Assembly: GCA_900542035.1 (NCBI GenBank)
Contig: UQMJ01000046.1
Span: 1-6,196 of the forward strand
Length of the DNA stretch: 6,196 bases
Origin: an uncultured Clostridium sp.
GTDB lineage: Bacteria > Bacillota > Clostridia > Lachnospirales > Lachnospiraceae
Reading direction: 5' to 3'
In this document: positions 1 through 5,076 of the stretch, piece after piece
Layout: the number at the start of each line of letters is the position of its first letter
How positions within the stretch are numbered: the stretch's first letter is position 1
Notes under the pieces: model-generated
What the model was told of the DNA's origin: nothing
Seen by the model: only the letters and a program-made list of their open reading frames with translations
Databases searched by the model: none
Translations under genes and position numbers: made by a program

Positions 1-1
1 A

Positions 2-16
2 CCGCTGTATCAGCGG
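2..16 (-). other. Short perfect inverted repeat at the start of the left-edge transcript
   Basis: CCGCTG-TAT-CAGCGG is a 6-bp GC-rich stem with a 3-nt loop, located within the first 20 nt of the transcript expected from the promoter at 27-55. It would form a 5' hairpin, which could stabilise the RNA or be part of a structured leader. It is cut close to the window edge, so a larger structure cannot be judged. Confidence 0.45.
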
Positions 17-26
17 CGCGAGGATT

Positions 27-55
27 ATAATACCACCCCTGTCCACAAAAGTCAA
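27..55 (-). promoter_or_regulatory. Strong sigma-A promoter reading off the left edge
   Basis: On the minus strand there is a -35 TTGACT (50-55), a 17-bp spacer, and a -10 TATTAT (27-32) preceded by TGG, an extended -10 element. Transcription would start near 19-21 and leave the window, so the gene served is not visible. It is downstream of the cvpA terminator and therefore starts a new unit in the same direction. Confidence 0.78.
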
Positions 56-58
56 TAC

Positions 59-90
59 TTTTTTTCATTTTTTTAAAACAATTTTTAAAA
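59..90 (-). promoter_or_regulatory. A-tract UP-like element upstream of the left-edge promoter
   Basis: Just upstream of the -35 on the minus strand lie A7 runs (59-65 and 68-74), an A/T run and A5 (82-86). Such runs resemble UP elements bound by the RNA polymerase alpha C-terminal domain and bend DNA. Assignment rests on composition and position only. Confidence 0.5.
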
Positions 91-192
91 CCACTATATA
101 TCCTCTATTTTTCTGGCTTTCACTACATTTTGTGGTCACTTATTCGTCCTTGTTTTTCTGATTTTGTTTCTATTGTTTTAATTGTATAAATT
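91..192. other. AT-rich intergenic spacer without recognisable gene
   Basis: This stretch lies between the cvpA terminator and the A-tract element. It is T-rich on the plus strand, has no reading frame of useful length on either strand, and I see no RNA gene, clear second promoter or notable repeat in it. Confidence 0.6.
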
Positions 193-238
193 AAAGCAGC
201 AGTTTGTAAAATAATTCACTTTCACAAACTGCCGCTTT
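193..238 (-). terminator. Intrinsic terminator after cvpA, probably bidirectional
   Basis: Arms 193-207 and 224-238 form a 15-bp stem, extendable by four weaker pairs to 19 bp with an 8-nt loop. It begins at the base next to the cvpA TAA. In the minus-strand transcript the single mismatch becomes a G-U wobble, so the stem is unbroken, followed by TTTAATTTAT, an imperfect U-tract. In the plus direction the stem has an A-C mismatch but is followed by five T. It ends the operon; termination in both directions is possible. Confidence 0.75.
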
Positions 239-955
239 TTATAAAAAGCTCTTGAGAACTCCTATCATCAGCATACTAATTAAATTGTTTTGATACAGTG
301 CGTACAGCCAGTTACTTTGTTCAATCTGCTCCATTATTATAATTCCAGGATTTGTACTGGCAAAGGCCGGAAGGATCATACACACTACCCAGATATACAG
401 AAGTCCCTGTATCCCCCCCAATGCAGCTCCTGCCAGCTGATTCAGCCCATGGATAATAGGAAGTCTGGACAGCAGATTCAGCCATCTTATCATAGTCCTC
501 AGGAATATCGATATTACTGCATACAGCAAAATAAAGCAGACTCCCCTGATAAGCGTCTCCGATAAATACGCGCCGATATAGTCTGCAAAATCCTCTACTC
601 CCAGAATCTGATAAATTTCACTGTTATTATTTGACAACAGCGCTTCCTTGACACTGTCTGGAAGCTTCAGATTCTCTATAATCATTCGCTGTTCGTCTGG
701 CATAGGATGCGTTTCTTCCCCATCCGCTCCAACAGCCTGAAGAATCGTATTTCCAATCGTTTCCCGAATCGTCGTATTTTTCATGGCATAGTCTGTCACA
801 TACGGCAGCGCCAGACGTACCGCCAGTAAAGTAATAATCATAGCTGTACAGGACACTACCAGCCGGATAAAGCCCCTGTAATGTCCGTAAAGCACCATTC
901 CTAATAAATATATGGCTACCAGAACCGGCAGCCAGTTTTCCTGAAAAAATTCCAT
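239..955 (-). CDS. cvpA: CvpA family membrane protein
   Basis: This 238-residue protein has the CvpA-family pattern: TM1 about 8-24, a short basic turn with GHYRGF (24-29), TM2 about 30-51, TM3 about 135-156, and TM4 about 172-197 preceded by LNQLAGAALGGIQG, the family's Gly/Ala-rich signature. Arginines between TM1-TM2 and TM3-TM4 predict these turns to be cytoplasmic, placing the roughly 80-residue loop (52-134) and the tail (198-238) outside; this topology is inferred. CvpA was first linked to colicin V production in E. coli; in other bacteria its role is unclear (envelope stress, cell-surface functions). It is the last gene of the operon. AGGA at 966-969, inside the end of the phosphatase gene, is 10 nt from the ATG, suggesting coupling. 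The symbol denotes the family, not a proven orthologue. Confidence 0.87.
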   Translation of the reverse strand: MEFFQENWLPVLVAIYLLGMVLYGHYRGFIRLVVSCTAMIITLLAVRLALPYVTDYAMKNTTIRETIGNTILQAVGADGEETHPMPDEQRMIIENLKLPDSVKEALLSNNNSEIYQILGVEDFADYIGAYLSETLIRGVCFILLYAVISIFLRTMIRWLNLLSRLPIIHGLNQLAGAALGGIQGLLYIWVVCMILPAFASTNPGIIIMEQIEQSNWLYALYQNNLISMLMIGVLKSFL

Positions 956-959
956 TCTA

Positions 960-1790
960 TCACGTTCCTAATATAAATCTGTCAATTGCTGCTGCGACCC
1001 CGTCTTCATCATTGCTTCCCGTTACATAATCTGCTTTTTCTTTCAGTTCTTTCATTCCATTTTCCATCGCAACTCCGATACCGGCTTCTTTCATCATAGA
1101 CAGGTCGTTCTCTCCATCTCCAAAAGCCATTGTCTCTTCTCTGGATATTCCCAGATGCTTGGCCAGACGCAGAATGCCTTTCCCCTTTGTTGCTTCCGGA
1201 TGATTAATTTCCAAATTCAACGGAATCGAAGAAGTAATCAGAATGTCTGGGATTTCCTTCAGCCTCTGGCGGATTTCGCCTTTTAAGGAAGGTTCGGCAA
1301 AAAACATATTAATTTTTTCTACCGGACCGCCATTTTCTTCTACAAAACGGATCACATTAGGCACAACATCTCTTGTTACCAGAACCATTTCCTGAAGTTC
1401 TTTCGGCAATCCATACCGTTCCATATGTCCAAAGAATTTTTCTTCACTAATTCCTCTTCCATTTATGTATGGATCATACATGACCGGATATTCTTCCAGA
1501 ATCCGCAAAATCGCAAGCGCCTGCGCATTTTCCAGCATTCTTCTGTCAATAATTGTTTCTGTCTCCATATCAAAAATCATTGCTCCGTTTGTTGCAATTA
1601 CATATCGGACACCTGGAATCTCTTTTACAACAGACGGGACGCCGTCCACTGTGCGTCCCGTAGTTGGTACTATCTGAATCCCCCTGGCAATGCAAGCCTT
1701 TAATGCCTGCAGATTTCCCTGGGAAAGCTGCTTTTTGCTGTTTAAAAGAGTTCCGTCTAAATCTAAAGAGATTAATTTTATATCACTCAT
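960..1790 (-). CDS. Cof-type HAD-IIB family hydrolase (phosphatase)
   Basis: A 276-residue HAD-superfamily phosphatase of the Cof/IIB class, cytosolic, expected to hydrolyse small phosphorylated metabolites such as sugar phosphates or cofactor phosphates; the substrate cannot be read from sequence. Motif I is SLDLDGTLLNS with nucleophile Asp10 and acid/base Asp12; motif II is VPTTGR (Thr43/44); motif III is the Lys in HPEATKGKG (Lys202); motif IV is FGDGENDLSMM (Asp225, Asp229). The segment about 83-190 is the alpha/beta IIB cap. All catalytic residues are present and the length is normal. The ATG fits the family's usual start just before motif I, though its RBS is weak (GGGAAAGAG in the 16-nt gap after the TPR gene), so coupled or modest translation is likely. 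The end TGA lies 4 nt before the CvpA gene. Confidence 0.95.
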   Translation of the reverse strand: MSDIKLISLDLDGTLLNSKKQLSQGNLQALKACIARGIQIVPTTGRTVDGVPSVVKEIPGVRYVIATNGAMIFDMETETIIDRRMLENAQALAILRILEEYPVMYDPYINGRGISEEKFFGHMERYGLPKELQEMVLVTRDVVPNVIRFVEENGGPVEKINMFFAEPSLKGEIRQRLKEIPDILITSSIPLNLEINHPEATKGKGILRLAKHLGISREETMAFGDGENDLSMMKEAGIGVAMENGMKELKEKADYVTGSNDEDGVAAAIDRFILGT

Positions 1791-1806
1791 TGCTCTTTCC
1801 CGCTTC

Positions 1807-4065
1807 TTATATAAAATGTTCTTCTTTTAAGATCAAAAGACCGTCTTTGTCATATTTAGAAGAAAATACTCCCTTAATCATTTTGCCCAAGGAAGGCTTT
1901 TCTGCCTTATCTGCCGCCTCTTCTATCAGATTCTCTGCATTTTCTCTGGTCAGAGGGATATTATCCTCCTCCATAATTTCAATTCTCTCATAAAGAGCCA
2001 GCATACTTTTTCCGCTGATGCTGCAGTCAATCTGACTGGCATACTGGGTTGCATACTGAGCAAACTCGTCTATGGTCATTTCTTCGTAAGCATCTTCCTC
2101 ATAAGAATCCGTTTCATATGCCTCGTCTCCATAGGATTCCTCTGCATACGCTTCCTCTTCATACGCCTCGTCTTCATATGTATCGGCGTCATATGGGTCT
2201 TCTTCATATGTATCGGCGTCTTCCCCATAAGAGTCTTCCTCATAGGAATCTTCATATAATTCTTCTTCGTAAGGCTCGCTCTCTTCGGTTTCCTCCGGTT
2301 CGTAAGGCTCGTCTCTGTATCCTTCTTCGCGGTTGTCTTCGTAATCTTCTTCCGAATCAGGCAAATCTTCCTGGATTTCATCTGGATAAGCGGTATCTGT
2401 TTCACGGATCGGAATCACTCTGCGTACTGGTCTGGTATCCTCCTCTGGCTCTTCCGCCTCTGCAGTCTCTGTTTCTTCCGGTTCTTCCTGACTGCCAATG
2501 CACTCGAAATAAGCTGCCAGCGCCGGATACTGATTATGAAGGTTTTCCAGACGTTCCGGCGTATCAATCAGGACTACGATAATTCCTGTTTCATCATAAG
2601 CCATCAGACGATTTAACTCTTCCAAAAGACCGCTGCTTAGATCTGCCGCATTCTCAATAATCAAATCTTTTCCTGCCAGTTTATCTGCTACTGCAAAAAG
2701 CCCCTTCCGGTTAAGCTTTTCACCAGAAATCTTTGCTGCCGGATTTTTGGTTCCCAGCTCCAAATGGATTTTCTTTAATGCTTTTTTAGCGATTTCAAGG
2801 CCTGCTTCTGGAAAATCCGCCTCAATCATCAAATGATTCGGCTGGGTCAGCTGATCCACCCTGCTTCTGGAAGGAACTGCGCTGTCAGCCATCTCTTTCT
2901 GATAAGCAGCCCTGGCTTCCTGGATCTCCCTGATATTCCGGATCACTCTGGTCTTTTCCATATCTTCGCCATCCTGCTTTAGCTCCCTTACATCATTCAA
3001 CACTCGGGTATGGCTTAAATCAGCATCTTCTGTCTCTTCCTGAGTATACTCATCTACAGAAAGACGGGACATTTCCTGGGCCAGTTCCTCTTCCACCTCT
3101 GCTTCTTTCATCTGGGCCTGCAGTTCTTCCTCTGGGCGAATCCGTTTTACAGGCATTACCGGAGCATCATTCCGGTAAACAGGGGTTGTCTGGTAATAGG
3201 AACGATCGTCTTCTGTTGCTGCGGCAGTTTCTGCATAGGCCTGCTCTCTGTAATCGTCCTCTTCCTCATAATAAGACTGCTGCGGATATTCTTCCTGCTC
3301 ATAAACAGGCGCTTCCGGTTCATAAGAAGGCTCCTGATAATATCCCTGATCCGGTTCTTCCTCTTCCGGCGCTCTTCCATATCCGGAATTGTCAAAAACC
3401 GGATCCTCTACGCGATAATTTCCCTGTTCTACCGCCTTTAATTTTTCCTCGTATACATCTCGGTTTTCTACCAGATCCATCTGATAATTATTTAAAGGCG
3501 CATACTGAACCTTTAATTCCATGGCCTTGTCTACATATTTACCCAGACCAAACATCAGCATAATCTTATCGCAGGTCTCGATACACTCCTGTTCCATTCC
3601 TGCCAGACTATACTGCTCTGCCAGTTCATACAGCCATTTTTCATCTAATTCCATGCTCGTATAAGCTTCCAGGGTATTGACCAGCTGTTCCGGAGGCGCA
3701 TTTTTTGCCTTTAAAATCAGATACCGCAGAATATACTGTCTGGAATCATCTTCTGCCAGCGAACAAAATTCCCGATAATAAGCCTCTGCTTCCTGAATAT
3801 CCCCGTCTTTTAATGCCAGCTGGGTTAATTTATACAAAAGACGTTTTCCAATCGGCGCACGCTCAAACGCAATCAGTAAAATCTCTTTCGCCTCGTGATA
3901 TTCGCGGTTTTTTTCATATACGGAAGACACCAGAGAAAGAAGATTGGCATTGCGCACCCTTCTCCAGTCAATCGTGTCTGCAATTTTCATTGCCGTATCA
4001 TAGTCCCCTTTGTTGACAAGCTTTTTCAGCTGTTCAACCTTTATATTAAACTCGTATTTATCCAT
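1807..4065 (-). CDS. Large acidic TPR-containing protein with degenerate AAA+-like domain, function unknown
   Basis: I do not recognise a named gene. The product is 752 residues from the preferred start, soluble, with no signal peptide or membrane segment. Seen in order: a helical TPR-like region (about 1-205; helix pairs near 40-70, 73-104 and 143-173); a Tyr/Glu/Pro-rich acidic linker (about 228-299); a charged helical stretch with two TRV-type decapeptides (353-362, 372-381); a globular alpha/beta segment (about 411-526) resembling CbbX/SpoVK AAA+ modules without catalytic motifs; a second acidic tract (about 527-662) ending in nine exact pentads with central Tyr; and a compact C-terminal region (about 663-752) with TIDEFAQYATQYASQI. 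An upstream ATG at 4074 would add MQK, but AGGAG directly abuts it and is 9 nt from the ATG at 4065, so 4065 is chosen. It lies 33 nt after recR and 16 nt before the phosphatase gene. A scaffold or assembly role is plausible but unproven. Confidence 0.9.
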   Translation of the reverse strand: MDKYEFNIKVEQLKKLVNKGDYDTAMKIADTIDWRRVRNANLLSLVSSVYEKNREYHEAKEILLIAFERAPIGKRLLYKLTQLALKDGDIQEAEAYYREFCSLAEDDSRQYILRYLILKAKNAPPEQLVNTLEAYTSMELDEKWLYELAEQYSLAGMEQECIETCDKIMLMFGLGKYVDKAMELKVQYAPLNNYQMDLVENRDVYEEKLKAVEQGNYRVEDPVFDNSGYGRAPEEEEPDQGYYQEPSYEPEAPVYEQEEYPQQSYYEEEDDYREQAYAETAAATEDDRSYYQTTPVYRNDAPVMPVKRIRPEEELQAQMKEAEVEEELAQEMSRLSVDEYTQEETEDADLSHTRVLNDVRELKQDGEDMEKTRVIRNIREIQEARAAYQKEMADSAVPSRSRVDQLTQPNHLMIEADFPEAGLEIAKKALKKIHLELGTKNPAAKISGEKLNRKGLFAVADKLAGKDLIIENAADLSSGLLEELNRLMAYDETGIIVVLIDTPERLENLHNQYPALAAYFECIGSQEEPEETETAEAEEPEEDTRPVRRVIPIRETDTAYPDEIQEDLPDSEEDYEDNREEGYRDEPYEPEETEESEPYEEELYEDSYEEDSYGEDADTYEEDPYDADTYEDEAYEEEAYAEESYGDEAYETDSYEEDAYEEMTIDEFAQYATQYASQIDCSISGKSMLALYERIEIMEEDNIPLTRENAENLIEEAADKAEKPSLGKMIKGVFSSKYDKDGLLILKEEHFI
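2080..2214 (-). repeat. Nine tandem acidic pentapeptide repeats with central tyrosine (15-bp period)
   Basis: Residues 618-662 of the TPR protein divide into nine pentads without gaps: DTYEE, DPYDA, DTYED, EAYEE, EAYAE, ESYGD, EAYET, DSYEE, DAYEE, consensus [DE]-[TPAS]-Y-[EDAG]-x. Tyr recurs exactly every five residues. Upstream, less regular Tyr/Glu-rich sequence extends to about 2304. At DNA level a perfect 20-bp copy occurs at 2171-2190 and 2201-2220, so this part is recent duplication, whereas the other units differ in codons. Such tracts expand and contract by slippage. Confidence 0.9.
2494..2835 (-). other. Degenerate AAA+-like (pseudo-ATPase) domain within the TPR protein
   Basis: Residues about 411-524 follow the layout of CbbX/SpoVK-type AAA+ cores: a first strand HLMIEAD, a helix after it (LEIAKKALKKIHLELG), a second strand-and-helix with ISGEKLNRKG, a Walker-B-like strand DLIIENAADLS, a helix, a sensor-1-like strand IIVVLIDTPERLENL, and NQYPALAAYFE where active members have NPGLxxRF. 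The glycine-rich loop is replaced by EADFPEAGLE with no Lys-Thr, the Walker B Asp-Glu is Glu-Asn (471-472), and the arginine-finger position is Tyr. Alignment is by eye from memory of the family; homology is inference. Confidence 0.55.
3169..3384 (-). other. Tyr/Glu/Pro-rich low-complexity linker in the TPR protein
   Basis: Residues about 228-299 contain many Tyr (including YY pairs), Glu, Gln and Pro and almost no large aliphatic residues, so the stretch should be disordered. It joins the TPR-like region to the charged helical segment. Unlike the downstream tract it has no fixed repeat period. Confidence 0.75.
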
Positions 4066-4074
4066 TTTTTGCAT

Positions 4075-4079
4075 CTCCT
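4075..4079 (-). promoter_or_regulatory. RBS that decides the start of the TPR protein
   Basis: The minus strand reads TAGGAGATGCAAAAAATGG. AGGAG touches the first ATG (4072-4074, zero spacing, not usable by the normal mechanism) and stands 9 nt before the second ATG (4063-4065). The second ATG is therefore the likely start, shortening the longest reading frame by three residues. Confidence 0.8.
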
Positions 4080-4098
4080 AACGCGTTCTTCTCCCCCA

Positions 4099-4695
4099 CT
4101 ACAGTTCTACTCTGCCTTCTAACGCCCGCAGTAAGGTAACCTCATCAATATACTCCAGATCTCCCCCAACCGGCACGCCGCTGGCAATTCTGCTTACTTT
4201 TATGCCTGTCGGCTTGACCAGTTTACTGATGTACATCGCCGTTGTCTCCCCTTCCAAGCTGGAATTAGTAGCAATAATGACTTCTTTTACATCAGACTGC
4301 AGCCGCTGCATCAATTCTTTTAGCTTAATGTCGTTAGGTCCAATTCCCAGCATGGGAGAAATTGCGCCGTGAAGTACGTGGTAAACCCCGTCGTATTTTC
4401 CCGTCTTCTCATAAGCAGCCAAATCCCGCGGATTTTCCACTACCATAATCACGCTGTGATCCCTGTTTTTGTTGCTGCATATCGGGCATCGTTCCTGATC
4501 GGTAAGAGTGAAGCAGTCTTTACAATATCGAATATTATTGCGGGCGCTGGTCATTGCGCCTGCCAGGCGTTCCACCTGCTCTTTTGGCATATTAATAATG
4601 TGAAATGCCAGGCGCTGCGCCGACTTAGCCCCGACTCCAGGAAGCTTGGATAATTCTTCTATTAATTTTGTAATCTGATTACTATAATAGTCCAT
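4099..4695 (-). CDS. recR: Recombination mediator protein RecR
   Basis: RecR works with RecO (and RecF) to load RecA on SSB-coated gapped DNA. The 198-residue length is typical. Domains in order: helix-hairpin-helix with LPGVGAKSAQRLA (residues 18-30); a C4 zinc finger with Cys58, Cys61, Cys70 and Cys73 (YCKDC...CPIC); a Toprim domain starting at VIMVVENPRDLAAYE (82-96) with the ATNSSLEGETTA motif (142-153); and the C-terminal Walker-B-like ASGVPVGGDLEYIDEVTLLRA segment near 171-191. All four zinc ligands and the Toprim acidic residues seem to be intact. The ATG overlaps the ybaB stop (TAATG); a GGAGG at 4708-4712, inside the last codons of ybaB, lies 12 nt upstream. The stop is TAG. Assignment is secure. 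Confidence 0.98.
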   Translation of the reverse strand: MDYYSNQITKLIEELSKLPGVGAKSAQRLAFHIINMPKEQVERLAGAMTSARNNIRYCKDCFTLTDQERCPICSNKNRDHSVIMVVENPRDLAAYEKTGKYDGVYHVLHGAISPMLGIGPNDIKLKELMQRLQSDVKEVIIATNSSLEGETTAMYISKLVKPTGIKVSRIASGVPVGGDLEYIDEVTLLRALEGRVEL

Positions 4696-4712
4696 TAGAA
4701 CGGGAAACCTCC
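4693..4712 (-). promoter_or_regulatory. ybaB/recR translational-coupling junction (embedded RBS plus TAATG)
   Basis: The GGAGG (complement at 4708-4712) is formed by the Gly-Gly codons of the ybaB tail GGGFPF, and the ybaB stop TAA shares its last A with the recR ATG. The 12-nt spacing is longer than ideal, so recR initiation probably relies on ribosomes ending ybaB translation. Coupling itself is inferred from this arrangement. Confidence 0.75.
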
Positions 4713-5048
4713 GCCTAATCCGCCAATGCCTCCGGTCAGCTTGGACATCGCGCTGGCGGAATCTTCCTCCATCTGGCGGAACGCTTCATTAACAGCTGCC
4801 ACAATCAAATCTTCCAGCATCTCAATATCATCTGGATCCACTACTTCTTCTGATAATTTTACAGAAGTCACTTCCTTTTTTCCAGAAACCGTAACGGTAA
4901 CAGCTCCGCCTCCGGCTGCCGCTGTATACTCTTTTTCCTCCAGTTCCTTTGCTGTCTCTTCCATCTGACGCTGCATACGCTGCGCCTGTTTCATTAAATT
5001 ATTCATATTACCAGGCATTCCGCCTGGAAAACCTCCACGTTTTGCCAT
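4695..5048 (-). CDS. ybaB: YbaB/EbfC family nucleoid-associated DNA-binding protein
   Basis: This 117-residue protein belongs to the YbaB/EbfC family, small dimeric DNA-binding proteins encoded between dnaX and recR in most bacteria and linked to nucleoid structure. Visible hallmarks are the Gly/Met-rich start with NNLMKQAQRMQRQMEE (an amphipathic helix, about residues 16-31), the central beta segment GGGAVTVTVSGKKEV, the VDPDDIEMLEDLI segment (about 71-83) followed by the helix VAAVNEAFRQMEE, and the Gly-rich tail GGIGGLGGGFPF. Length is typical (about 100-120). The ATG has a full AGGAGG (complement at 5058-5063) with 9 nt spacing, which fixes the start. The stop overlaps the recR start as TAATG, implying translational coupling. 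The exact cellular role of the family in Firmicutes is not settled. Confidence 0.96.
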   Translation of the reverse strand: MAKRGGFPGGMPGNMNNLMKQAQRMQRQMEETAKELEEKEYTAAAGGGAVTVTVSGKKEVTSVKLSEEVVDPDDIEMLEDLIVAAVNEAFRQMEEDSASAMSKLTGGIGGLGGGFPF

Positions 5049-5056
5049 TTTACAAA

Positions 5057-5063
5057 TCCTCCT
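5057..5063 (-). promoter_or_regulatory. Strong ribosome binding site of ybaB
   Basis: The minus strand reads AGGAGGA here, 8-9 nt ahead of the ybaB ATG. It is a near-perfect anti-Shine-Dalgarno complement and lies in the 28-nt gap after the dnaX stop. It is the strongest such site in the window and suggests that ybaB is translated independently of dnaX at a high rate. Confidence 0.85.
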
Positions 5064-5076
5064 AGTATAAACTCTG

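Noticed and set aside
290..565. Plus-strand open frame of 91 codons opposite cvpA
   Set aside because: Antisense to a well-supported membrane protein gene, no ribosome binding site or recognisable sequence character.
2086..2304. CRISPR-like or regulatory repeat array
   Set aside because: The 15-bp periodicity is fully explained by in-frame pentapeptide coding; there are no uniform repeats separated by unique spacers.
2076..2405. Minus-strand frame of 109 codons full of Lys, Met and Thr
   Set aside because: Shifted reading frame of the acidic repeat tract in the TPR gene; composition is an artefact of GAAGAT-type codons.
2049..2582. Plus-strand open frame of 177 codons rich in His, Arg, Leu and Pro
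   Set aside because: It is the antisense reading of the acidic Tyr repeat array; its low-complexity composition mirrors GAA/TAT/GAT codons opposite. No RBS and no recognisable domain.
3186..3563. Plus-strand open frame of 125 codons
   Set aside because: Antisense shadow of the first Tyr/Glu-rich linker, with the same compositional cause and no supporting signal.
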